A stretch of DNA of 12,886 bases from the NCBI GenBank assembly GCA_964577115.1, contig CAZNXJ010000057.1, positions 1 to 12,886 of the forward strand, written 5' to 3'. The DNA is from CAZNXJ01 sp964577115 (GTDB lineage Bacteria; Planctomycetota; Planctomycetia; Pirellulales; Pirellulaceae). Positions within the stretch are counted from its first letter, which is position 1. Every line of letters begins with the position of its first letter. Under the pieces are notes generated by a model. It worked only from the letters and a program-made list of their open reading frames with translations, was not told the DNA's origin and made no database searches. Of this stretch, positions 6,235 to 11,787 are shown one piece after another. The translations under genes were made by a program, and so were the position numbers.

Positions 6235-8501
6235 TGCCGTCGCCTCCGCTGGAGTTCGGCAAAGCTAACGCGAGTGCGTTTTGCCGGCCCAGCAACGCCG
6301 CCAGTGCCGTCGAGCACCGCGCCCTGGATCGACGCCGCCGCGGCGCAACCGACGAGGCAATCGAACCAGTGGTTGTCGCCCCGCTCGGGGCGCATCTTCC
6401 ATTCGTCGACAGTTCGCCCGCGGCCTTCGGTCTTCACGCGGTATTCGGATGTGAGGTGCTCGGCGAACAGGCGATGCTGTTCGGCGCTGTCACCAAACAG
6501 CGACAGGCAGCCGCGGTCGCCCATTGGCACTGCAAGTCGTGCATGAACGAAGGTCTTCCAGAAGTTGGTGTCGTAAACGACGTGTCGCACCGCGCGCTTA
6601 CCGGCCACGTTGGGCATCCGCCAGTTGTGGCCAATGCGATCACCAGGCCGGCGCTTGTATTCGGAGAACGGTTGACTCGACGCGCCTACGAACCGGCCGT
6701 GGCTCGGCATGACGATCCCGGCGTGCGCCGACTGTCGGCAATATTGATAGACCACATCGGTGCTCGACCCCCAGTTGGCGTCGATGAGGCAGCGCTCGAT
6801 TCGCAGCATGGCCCCATCGTCGCGATGCCATTCGCGGTTGAGGTGGGCGGAGGTTACTTGTTCGAGGCCTGTGTAGATGGCCCCTTCCAGGCCGCTGGCC
6901 TTCGTCGCCAGCGGAAGCGTGAGGCGCGCGTCGCGTAGCGTAAAGTACGGTCGGTGTTGATCGGGAAACGTGCCATAGTCGATGACGTAACCAGTGAAGT
7001 CGTCCTCCCAGGCCGCGACCACGAAGAACAGCAAGTTGGCCTGCACATCCACGAACATTGTCAGGTGGTTGCAGCCAACCGGCACGAGGCGGCGCTGCAT
7101 GCGGTTGACCTTGGCTGCGATTTGGTCTGCCGTTAGCTCGTCACTTTCGGATTGCTCTTCGGGCAGTGGTTCGTTTTGATATTCGGCGAAGAACGCAGCT
7201 TCGTCTTGCAGCCGCAAATTCATCGCGTGCTGGATCGCCGACAGCTCGTCGTGGTTGTACCGCTCAGGCCAGGCGACTTCCGCGCCGGCGTCCATCGCCT
7301 CGCGATCAGCGGCATAAAACTCCGTCGCCAAGCGGATATCGCCGTGGTTGCGGAGGCTTTCGGCGCGGAGCTCTCCATAGCGCTGCCACTTCTTCTCGTC
7401 GCTGGGGAAGGCATAGACCATCTTGGTCCGCTGGCCGTTCCACTCGGGATGTTTGTCGCGTGACAGGATGTTGTCGGCCATGTCGCCTGGCCGGATCACG
7501 GTGCAGGGCATGATGCCGCTGATCTTCTTGCCTGGGCCGGCCAGGCCGAGAATCGCGCCCGCGAGAATGCCTTCGCGCGTGGCGCACTGCGAAAGCGACC
7601 GCGCACTCTCATCAGTTTGCGGGTCGTCAATGACCACGAGCGCTGGCCGAACGGTATGGCCATCTGCCCGTTTGTACTTCATGCCGCGAATGCGGCCGGT
7701 GATGCCGGCAACCTTGATGATCGCGCCGCTGGCCGCGCTGCCAGGGATCGTTGGCAGCACGATTTCACGTGCCGTCCAGCCGATATGCGTTCGTTCGCCT
7801 TTGTAAAGCTGGCCGTTGCAACGGTTAGCGATCCCATCGAGCGCCTGAATCGGGTAGACGACCTCGGGGAAATCCTCGAGCAGCAAGTCGTTGCCGTCGA
7901 GCTCCATCTTGATCGAGTCGAGCATGTCCATCGAATGACCTTCATCGCTGCCGATGAGGCACACGAAGTCGCGATGCCCATTCAGCACCGCCCAAATGCA
8001 GGCGCACTCGCAGATCGTGGTCTTGCCGCTGCCGCGCGGCATCGCCATCGCGAATAGCCCGCCGCGTAGCACGGCCTGCTCAATCTTTTCGATCACCTTC
8101 AAATGGTCGGGCGACCAAGGGAGGTGAAACGTAAGGGGGAAATACGACTCGCAGAAGAAGCGAAAGTCCGAGGCGGCTCGCATCTTGCGTTCGGGACTTA
8201 CAACCGCCGGTAAGTCGCCGATGTCACGTCCGGCGATTGCGAGCGCCACATTCCGTGCTCGGGCACGCTCTTTCAACCGTTCATAGGGATCGCCTTCCGG
8301 CTCGGACTTGGGTGCATGCCGTACTTCCACCAGCCAGGCGACGTAGCGCAGCAGGTCCACGTGCCGCGCGTCGCCAATGCGCATGCCGGCCCGCGTGCGA
8401 TGCCGGTGCAGCTGCCGCTCATTGATCACTTCGCCGAGCGGCGTCGAGTTCAAGAGGCGGCATAGTTCGCTCGGTCGAAGTTTGCGCGGATCAGTCGCCA
8501 C
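6231..8501 (-). CDS. Terminase large subunit (GpA-like) with N-terminal HTH-like domain
   Basis: The 756-residue product is the DNA-packaging motor. Walker A is MPRGSGKTT (154-162), and Walker B is PALVVIDDP (286-294). The nuclease domain begins near TMFVDVQANLLFFVVAAW (D485) and continues through RCLIDANWGSS; EWKMRPERGDNHWFDCLVGC near the C-terminus is the typical ending of this group. Residues 1-65 precede the ATPase and look like a small DNA-binding domain (LRPSELCRLLNSTPLGEV, then HVDLLRYVAWLVE). They resemble the whole of the small protein encoded just upstream. The start is GTG (8499-8501) with GGAG seven bases ahead, and it overlaps the upstream gene by 11 bases. The ATPase call is secure; the exact subfamily is less so. 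Confidence 0.93.
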   Translation of the reverse strand: MATDPRKLRPSELCRLLNSTPLGEVINERQLHRHRTRAGMRIGDARHVDLLRYVAWLVEVRHAPKSEPEGDPYERLKERARARNVALAIAGRDIGDLPAVVSPERKMRAASDFRFFCESYFPLTFHLPWSPDHLKVIEKIEQAVLRGGLFAMAMPRGSGKTTICECACIWAVLNGHRDFVCLIGSDEGHSMDMLDSIKMELDGNDLLLEDFPEVVYPIQALDGIANRCNGQLYKGERTHIGWTAREIVLPTIPGSAASGAIIKVAGITGRIRGMKYKRADGHTVRPALVVIDDPQTDESARSLSQCATREGILAGAILGLAGPGKKISGIMPCTVIRPGDMADNILSRDKHPEWNGQRTKMVYAFPSDEKKWQRYGELRAESLRNHGDIRLATEFYAADREAMDAGAEVAWPERYNHDELSAIQHAMNLRLQDEAAFFAEYQNEPLPEEQSESDELTADQIAAKVNRMQRRLVPVGCNHLTMFVDVQANLLFFVVAAWEDDFTGYVIDYGTFPDQHRPYFTLRDARLTLPLATKASGLEGAIYTGLEQVTSAHLNREWHRDDGAMLRIERCLIDANWGSSTDVVYQYCRQSAHAGIVMPSHGRFVGASSQPFSEYKRRPGDRIGHNWRMPNVAGKRAVRHVVYDTNFWKTFVHARLAVPMGDRGCLSLFGDSAEQHRLFAEHLTSEYRVKTEGRGRTVDEWKMRPERGDNHWFDCLVGCAAAASIQGAVLDGTGGVAGPAKRTRVSFAELQRRRRQ

Positions 8502-8697
8502 GCCCCATCTCCTTCACGAGCCACGCGGCAAAGTGAACCAGGTTAATCGTCCCATCGGCGTTCGTCGGTGCGCCGGCGTCGAGGTCTTCTCGCAACATCG
8601 CCACGCTGATCGGTCGCGGGCCTGCGGCCGACAGAAGGCGGGCAGCCTGTTCCACCGTCAGCCGGTTGGGGTTTACCGGCGCGTTCTCATTGGCCAT
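8491..8697 (-). CDS. Small terminase-like HTH protein
   Basis: The product has 68 residues. It contains LTVEQAARLLSAAGPRPISVAMLREDLDAGAP in short helices, then TINLVHFAAWLVKEM. This resembles a small helix-turn-helix DNA-binding module and is similar in layout to residues 5-60 of the large terminase. Sitting immediately upstream of that gene, it is the natural candidate for the small terminase subunit that recognises the packaging site. It is shorter than most TerS proteins. The start at 8695-8697 is chosen because GGAGG lies five bases upstream; two longer in-frame starts (8712, 8736) lack such a site. It is the first recognised gene of the leftward structural operon. Gene is sure, TerS role is inferred. 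Confidence 0.65.
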   Translation of the reverse strand: MANENAPVNPNRLTVEQAARLLSAAGPRPISVAMLREDLDAGAPTNADGTINLVHFAAWLVKEMGRGD

Positions 8698-8730
8698 CGC
8701 CACCTCCCGCATCCCAGCCTTCGCGCGTAT

Positions 8731-8758
8731 CGCCACAGGACGCGAAGTGTGGCGTTTT
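8731..8758 (+). terminator. Rightward intrinsic terminator-like hairpin
   Basis: CGCCACA (8731-8737) and TGTGGCG (8748-8754) form a perfect 7-bp stem with a 10-base loop, followed by TTTT. The T tract makes it a terminator only for rightward transcription, yet no rightward gene lies before it. It may stop antisense reading from the structural region, or fold in the leader of the leftward operon. Confidence 0.5.
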
Positions 8759-8759
8759 C

Positions 8760-8861
8760 AGGCGACCTTCGCCTCCTGATTGGCCCGTTTCGATGACGCC
8801 CACCGCGCAAACGTGGGGCCAACGGGCGGCAGGCGAAAAAGCTGAGAAATCTCGGCGAAAA
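8760..8861. other. Divergent intergenic region with nested inverted repeats and a candidate operator
   Basis: Between the leftward structural operon and the rightward amidoligase unit the DNA holds several symmetric elements. They are AGGCGA/TCGCCT (8760-8774), a nested pair CCGTT/AACGG enclosing CCCAC/GTGGG (8783-8825), an imperfect 16-bp palindrome GCtGAGAaaTCTCgGC (8841-8856), and two direct copies of GGCGAAAA (8832-8839 and 8854-8861) 22 bp apart, two helical turns. The last two sit just before the promoter-like block of unit 1 and would suit a repressor. Nothing coding is convincing here. Confidence 0.4.
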
Positions 8862-8874
8862 GCAGCGTTTCCTG

Positions 8875-8907
8875 GCTTGAGGTTCTGGGAAACCCCTGGC
8901 TCATGTG
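8875..8907 (+). promoter_or_regulatory. Conserved promoter-like block, copy A
   Basis: GCTTGAGGT, then CCTGGCTCATGTG, occurs with the same spacing as in copies B and C, with no gap needed in the alignment. TTGAGG and TCATGT separated by 18 bases could be -35 and -10 boxes. It stands at the head of the amidoligase unit. The -10 is not close to the E. coli consensus, so a phage or host alternative factor is possible. Confidence 0.6.
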
Positions 8908-8955
8908 TGTCACGCGAAGCGAATTCCGCTCGCGAAACACACACCAAACCAGGAG
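8895..8955 (+). ncRNA. Structured leader A sequestering the amidoligase Shine-Dalgarno
   Basis: Outer stem CCTGG (8895-8899) pairs with CCAGG (8949-8953), which overlaps the AGGAG of the amidoligase. The inner stem TGTGTGT (8904-8910) pairs with ACACACA (8937-8943) and continues with GCGA/TCGC and GCG/CGC around an AATTC loop. The same fold with different inner bases occurs in copies B and C. It works as RNA only if transcription begins before 8895. Confidence 0.6.
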
Positions 8956-8962
8956 CTACCGA

Positions 8963-9832
8963 ATGAACGCCAACCAGATCGCCTTTGGAATCGAATTCGA
9001 GACCACCTTGCCCGGTAGCGATACGACGCCGATTGGTACCTACCACCACGGCTACCAGGTCGCCTGGCTTCCCGAAGGTTGGAAGGCCGAGAACGACAGC
9101 AGCATCCGAACGACCTTTAACCGCAAAGCCTGCGAGTTCGTCAGCCCTAAGCTTCGCGGGCCGGAAGGACTCGCGCAGGTCGAGCAGGCCATCGATACGA
9201 TCAACGCTCGCGGGGCCAAGGTCAACGAGACCTGCGGGCTGCACATCACCATCGAATGGAATGGCGATGCGACCGCCTTGGCGAGACTGATTTCGCTGGT
9301 CGGGAATCACGAGCGGGCCATCTTCGCCAGCACCGGCACGCGACGCCGCGAGCAGACGATCTACACGAAGCGGATCAAGCAGTACGGCGACAAGGACCGC
9401 GCCAAGCAGCGCTGCGAAGCCGACCGCTATCACCTCTTGAACCTCACGCACCTCGCCCGCGGCCGCAACCGCATCGAGTTTCGCGCCTTCGCCGGCTCGC
9501 TCAATAAGACCAAGGTGCTGGGCTACCTGATGATGTGCCTCGGGCTGGTCGAGCTCGCCTTGAACACTACGCGCTGCGCGGATTGGGATTACGAGAAGAA
9601 GATAGGAACGAAGAGTTGCTGGGATCGACCCGGCGCGGGTGAAGGAGAAACGGAACTCAACCGCCTCTTCTACCGGCTCGGCTGGACGAAGGGCTGGTAC
9701 AAGGGCGAGCTCCGCAACAAGGTCTTTGGCGAGATCGCAGGCGACGGGGCGAAGCCCGACTGGAAGGCGATCAAGACGAAGCTCCTCGAACTGGCCAAAA
9801 AGTACGACGCCGCAACTCGCATCGCCGCCTAG
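8963..9832 (+). CDS. Amidoligase-fold enzyme
   Basis: This 289-residue protein has the hallmarks of the predicted amidoligase family (glutamine-synthetase-like COOH–NH2 ligases). They are FGIEFETTLP (E11, E13) at the N-terminus, ENDSSIR (about 43-49), CEFVSP (57-62), TCGLHITIEW (C91, H94), RYHLLNLTHL (155-164) and RIEFRAFAGSLN (170-181). The acidic residues would bind metal and ATP, and the family joins a carboxylate to an amine, as in peptide or polyamine conjugation. The target is unknown; phage members are thought to modify proteins or cell-wall peptides. No gamma-glutamyl cyclotransferase partner is nearby. The start is the ATG with AGGAG seven bases upstream; a longer in-frame ATG at 8903 lies inside the promoter-like block and is unlikely. 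It is the sole gene of its unit, between leader A and a terminator. Confidence 0.85.
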   Translation: MNANQIAFGIEFETTLPGSDTTPIGTYHHGYQVAWLPEGWKAENDSSIRTTFNRKACEFVSPKLRGPEGLAQVEQAIDTINARGAKVNETCGLHITIEWNGDATALARLISLVGNHERAIFASTGTRRREQTIYTKRIKQYGDKDRAKQRCEADRYHLLNLTHLARGRNRIEFRAFAGSLNKTKVLGYLMMCLGLVELALNTTRCADWDYEKKIGTKSCWDRPGAGEGETELNRLFYRLGWTKGWYKGELRNKVFGEIAGDGAKPDWKAIKTKLLELAKKYDAATRIAA

Positions 9833-9850
9833 CGCGGGCGCGAACGACGC

Positions 9851-9897
9851 AACCCGCCACGAGGCCGAACGGGTGGCCCCCTGGCGGGTTTTCTCGT
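9851..9897 (+). terminator. Intrinsic terminator of the amidoligase unit
   Basis: AACCCGCCA (9851-9859) pairs with TGGCGGGTT (9882-9890), 9 bp perfect, and the T run continues as TTTTCTCGTT. The loop of 22 bases contains a further GGCC/GGCC pairing. It lies 18 bases after the amidoligase stop. The same TTTTCTCGT ending recurs in the other two unit terminators. Confidence 0.85.
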
Positions 9898-10039
9898 TGG
9901 CGGGCAGCCCATCGGGCCAGCGGCACACTTCTTCGCACGTGCGGCGAGCGGTGTCGACGGGCGGCGATGCTAAGCGAATTCGATCATGTTTCGCTGCGAA
10001 AAAAACCTGCTGAATTCCGGTGAGATTATCGCCCACCGC

Positions 10040-10072
10040 GCTTGATGTGCTTCCGAACTCCTGGCTCATGTG
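10040..10072 (+). promoter_or_regulatory. Conserved promoter-like block, copy B
   Basis: GCTTGATGT, then CTCCTGGCTCATGTG, in the same spacing as copies A and C (29 bases from GCTTGA to TGTG). TTGATG and TCATGT are 18 bases apart. It heads the four-gene unit that contains the hammerhead motifs. The 140 bases before it, back to the terminator, contain an A-rich run (GCGAAAAAAACC, about 9996-10007) and nothing coding that I recognise. Confidence 0.6.
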
Positions 10073-10111
10073 TGTGTGTCGTAAGACACAGACCAACCAC
10101 CAACGCCAGGA
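10059..10111 (+). ncRNA. Structured leader B with GNRA-capped hairpin sequestering a Shine-Dalgarno
   Basis: Outer stem TCCTGGC (10059-10065) pairs with GCCAGGA (10105-10111), 7 bp, covering the AGGAAG before the ATG at 10121. Inner stem TGTGTC (10075-10080) pairs with GACACA (10085-10090) and is closed by GTAA, a GNRA tetraloop. The 3' internal-loop strand carries ACCAAC, as ACCAAAC and ACGAAC do in copies A and C. Confidence 0.6.
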
Positions 10112-10120
10112 AGACGAACG

Positions 10121-10321
10121 ATGAAACGCAATCCCACGCACCGCGGAACCTACGCCGGCCAGCCCACGAAGTTGTACGTCGCCTTCACAAACAGTCGCGG
10201 CCGAAAGCTGTACGCGCTGCGAACGCCAGGCGGCGTGCTCGCGACGGCCTGGGATACGTCGCACGAACTGCGGCGCTTCGCCGCCGCGAGGTACCTCGAC
10301 CTGATTGTTGACGCCGAATAG
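10121..10321 (+). CDS. Small hypothetical protein, first gene of unit 2
   Basis: I do not recognise this 66-residue protein. It is basic at the start (MKRNPTHRGTYAGQPTKLY), then VAFTNSRGRKLYALRTPGG forms likely beta strands with Gly turns, followed by a helix (SHELRRFAAARYLDLIVDAE). There are no Cys residues, no membrane segment and no signal peptide. The ATG has AGGAAG about seven bases upstream, and that site is covered by the outer stem of leader B, so its translation is the one most directly exposed to any leader control. The next gene starts 24 bases on. Codon use looks like the neighbours. A small phage accessory or host-takeover protein is possible, without direct evidence. Confidence 0.75.
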   Translation: MKRNPTHRGTYAGQPTKLYVAFTNSRGRKLYALRTPGGVLATAWDTSHELRRFAAARYLDLIVDAE

Positions 10322-10345
10322 CCACTGACGCCAAGGAGCTAAGCG

Positions 10346-10690
10346 ATGAAGAAACGCACCAGCAGCCGACTCGGGTTCGTAACCCGACTGGAGCGCGCGA
10401 ACCGTAAGCCCATCACCCCAACCCAAGGAGAGCCAAAGATGAACCCAAGAGACGACGAACGCCAAATCGGAGCGGTCGACCAAGAAGCCTTCGAGAAGGT
10501 GATCCGCGACAACCTTTCCCCCGAGGCGGTCGCCTCGATCATCGCCTTCCTGCAGCCGGCGGCGTTCTACAAGCCCGCTAACGAAGACGCGATGAACGCC
10601 CTGCGACAGGTCGAATGGTTCGCCGACACGCTGACCGCAATGCTCGGCGTCGAAGAACACAACCGCCTGATGGAAGAGCTGGGCCTGTAA
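10346..10690 (+). CDS. Small hypothetical protein with two possible starts
   Basis: From 10346 the protein has 114 residues; from the in-frame ATG at 10441 it has 82. Both starts have AAGGAG at good spacing (seven and eight bases). The first 31 residues are very basic (KKRTSSRLGFVTRLERANRK), while the remainder is acidic and helical (EAFEKVIRDNLSPEAVASIIAFLQPAAF, then DAMNALRQVEWFADTLTAMLG). A 7-bp inverted repeat TCGGGTT/AACCCGA (10371-10387) lies just after the first start and might favour the second. I do not recognise a family. The TAA stop is directly followed by the first hammerhead, so ribosomes ending here would cover part of the ribozyme. Confidence 0.7.
   Translation: MKKRTSSRLGFVTRLERANRKPITPTQGEPKMNPRDDERQIGAVDQEAFEKVIRDNLSPEAVASIIAFLQPAAFYKPANEDAMNALRQVEWFADTLTAMLGVEEHNRLMEELGL
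10371..10387 (+). repeat. Short perfect inverted repeat inside the 10346 gene
   Basis: TCGGGTT and AACCCGA pair around CGT. It lies between the two candidate starts of this gene and could shape which is used. It has no T tract, so it is not a terminator. Confidence 0.5.
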
Positions 10691-10749
10691 GCCGAAACGC
10701 GGGCGTGACCCGCGTCGCCCGGCGGTGGTTCGCCGGGCCTGATGATGGC
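10691..10749 (+). ncRNA. Hammerhead ribozyme, type II (open stem II), copy 1
   Basis: All core parts are present in the order expected when stem II is open. They are GCC (10691-10693), GAA plus A (10694-10697), stem III CGCGGG/CCCGCG (10698-10703, 10709-10714) with loop CGTGA, U paired with that A (10715), and C 10716 completing GUC, so cleavage is expected between 10716 and 10717. Next are stem I GCCCGGCG/CGCCGGGC (10717-10724, 10731-10738, loop GTGGTT), CTGATGA (10739-10745) and GGC (10747-10749), which closes stem II with GCC. One extra U sits between CUGAUGA and stem II, and stem II is only 3 bp. The TAA stop of the preceding gene is adjacent. Activity is not proven, but the motif is complete. 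Confidence 0.88.
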
Positions 10750-10780
10750 AGCCGCATTTTGTAGCGCGAGGAGCAAGACC

Positions 10781-11041
10781 ATGACCGTCAACGAATTGAT
10801 CGAACGCCTGGAAGAATACCGCGACGAGTTCGGCGATATCGAAGTCCGCCTGATGACGCAGTCCCACTACCCCTTCGAAAACGCCATCGCGGGCGTCGCC
10901 TCGGGAGAGGAGATCAACGAGGCAGGTGACGAAGACGACTCGGAAGATGACGGCGACGTGGATGACGACGACGTTCTCTACATCGTCGAAGGCCAGCAAC
11001 TGTGCTACGGCACCAAGCGAGCCTGGGAGGTCGCGCGCTAA
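10781..11041 (+). CDS. Small acidic protein encoded between the two hammerheads
   Basis: The product has 86 residues. An N-terminal helix (MTVNELIERLEEYRDEFGD) leads into a strand (IEVRLMTQSHYPFENAI), then a run rich in Asp and Glu (about residues 44-64, including DEDDSEDDGDVDDDD) and a final strand-turn segment (LYIVEGQQLCYGTKRAWEVA). I do not know a named family; the acidic run could mimic nucleic acid or bind a basic partner such as the Lys-rich protein encoded next, but that is speculation. The start at 10781 is chosen for GAGGAG seven bases upstream; the in-frame ATG at 10742 lies inside the hammerhead CUGAUGA core and lacks a Shine-Dalgarno. The whole gene lies inside the 361-nt segment that both ribozymes would release. 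Confidence 0.8.
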   Translation: MTVNELIERLEEYRDEFGDIEVRLMTQSHYPFENAIAGVASGEEINEAGDEDDSEDDGDVDDDDVLYIVEGQQLCYGTKRAWEVAR

Positions 11042-11042
11042 A

Positions 11043-11109
11043 GCCGAAACGCTGGCCGGCGTCAGCCGGCGGGCGTCGCGGCGGATGGTTTCCGCCGCCT
11101 GATGATGGC
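11043..11109 (+). ncRNA. Hammerhead ribozyme, type II (open stem II), copy 2
   Basis: The core is the same as copy 1: GCC (11043-11045), GAA plus A (11046-11049), U 11076 and C 11077 of GUC, CTGATGA (11099-11105), extra U (11106), GGC (11107-11109). Cleavage is expected between 11077 and 11078. Stem III is longer and different in sequence: CGCT with GGCG, one G-G mismatch, then GCCGGC with GCCGGC around a GTCA loop. Stem I is GCGGCGGA (11078-11085) with TCCGCCGC (11091-11098) around TGGTT. Arms change but stay paired, which is the covariation expected of a real RNA. The upstream TAA stop ends one base before it. Confidence 0.88.
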
Positions 11110-11146
11110 AGCCAACCCATCGCAACCATTGACCAGGAGAAGGACC

Positions 11147-11533
11147 ATGTCCAAGACGAAGACCACCAAGAAGGCCGCTGCCCCCAAGGCGACCAAGAAT
11201 GCGAAGGCCCCGAAGGCCGCACCGGCGAAGAAGACGGAGGCGACGAAGCCCACCGCGACCAAGGCCAAGGCGAAGGCCGGCGACAACGGCGAGGCCAAGG
11301 CCAAGAAGGTCAGCGCCATCGACGCCGCTGCGCAGGTGCTGGCCAGCGCCAGCGAACCTATGAACGCCAAGCAGATGATCGACGCCATGACGGCGAAGGG
11401 ACTGTGGACCAGCCCCGGCGGCAAGACGCCACACGCCACGCTCTACAGCGCCATCCTGCGGGAGATTAACGAGAAGGGAAACGACGCCCGGTTCAAGAAG
11501 ACCGAACGCGGGAAGTTCGCCGCCAACGGGTAA
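11147..11533 (+). CDS. HARE-HTH domain protein with histone-like basic tail
   Basis: The product has 128 residues. Residues 1-53 are a Lys/Ala/Pro/Thr tail of the histone H1 type (KTTKKAAAPKATKNAKAPK and so on). Residues 55-125 match the HARE-HTH (HB1/ASXL) winged-helix domain: VSAIDAAAQVLASASEPMNAKQMIDAMTAKGLW in short helices, then GGKTPHATLYSAILREINE and a final wing (RFKKTERGKFAANG). The domain is thought to bind DNA, sometimes modified DNA, and the tail would add non-specific affinity, suggesting a nucleoid or transcription role during infection. The ATG has AGGAG and AAGGA upstream; the in-frame ATG at 11102 is part of the ribozyme core. It is the last gene of unit 2, ahead of a terminator. 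Domain call is fairly sure; function is inference. Confidence 0.82.
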   Translation: MSKTKTTKKAAAPKATKNAKAPKAAPAKKTEATKPTATKAKAKAGDNGEAKAKKVSAIDAAAQVLASASEPMNAKQMIDAMTAKGLWTSPGGKTPHATLYSAILREINEKGNDARFKKTERGKFAANG

Positions 11534-11555
11534 CGCCGCCCGTGGGTTTCGCCCC

Positions 11556-11592
11556 AACGCCCCCAGTTCGCCGCAGTGGGGCGTTTTCTCGT
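11556..11592 (+). terminator. Intrinsic terminator of unit 2
   Basis: AACGCCCC (from 11556) pairs with GGGGCGTT (ending 11585), with one extra C and a loop of about a dozen bases, followed by TTTTCTCGTT. It lies 22 bases after the HARE-HTH stop and closes the hammerhead-containing unit. Confidence 0.82.
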
Positions 11593-11754
11593 TCGTGGCG
11601 TCGTTGGCCAACCGGACCCGCCCGCCGCGACGTGGGCTAACCGGGGCGACGAGGCGCGGAAACGGGCGGGCCGCGACGAGCTGCCCGCGCCGGCCGTTGG
11701 AAGAATGGCTCGTGCGCAAGTCACCATTCGATTTCAGAATTCTTTCGCTGCTCG
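11593..11754. other. Non-coding spacer between units 2 and 3
   Basis: No convincing gene. It is GC-rich up to about 11700 and then AT-richer, with ATTCGATTTCAGAATTC near 11726-11742 just before the promoter-like block. A GAAACGG segment near 11660 was checked for a third hammerhead and lacks the other core parts. Confidence 0.5.
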
Positions 11755-11787
11755 GCTTGATGTGTCTTCGCCCTCCTGGCTCCTGTG
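11755..11787 (+). promoter_or_regulatory. Conserved promoter-like block, copy C
   Basis: GCTTGATGT, then CTCCTGGCTCCTGTG, with the 29-base spacing seen in A and B. TTGATG and TCCTGT are 18 bases apart. It heads the two-gene unit 3. The single change at the putative -10 (A to C) is the only difference from B in the last 15 bases of the block. Confidence 0.6.

Noticed and set aside
8758..8904. Minus-strand small ORFs starting at the conserved block (MSQ-F--TSS in copies A and B)
   Set aside because: Copy C lacks the ATG, there is no Shine-Dalgarno, and the conservation is in two blocks with variable middle, not codon-like.
10365..10390. tRNA-like T-arm (GGGTTCGTAACCC)
   Set aside because: No acceptor, D or anticodon arms are around it; it is a simple inverted repeat in a coding region.
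10742..11146. In-frame ATGs at 10742 and 11102 as starts of the acidic and HARE-HTH genes
   Set aside because: These ATGs are the AUGA of the hammerhead CUGAUGA core and have no Shine-Dalgarno; the ATGs at 10781 and 11147 do. That both are in frame is noted but may be chance.
11655..11700. Possible third hammerhead (GAAACGGGCGGG)
   Set aside because: Stem III-like pairing exists, but there is no CUGANGA downstream and no proper stem I.
8875..11787. Sigma-54 promoter reading of the TGGCTC in the conserved block
   Set aside because: The required GC element ten bases after GG is not present in the three copies.
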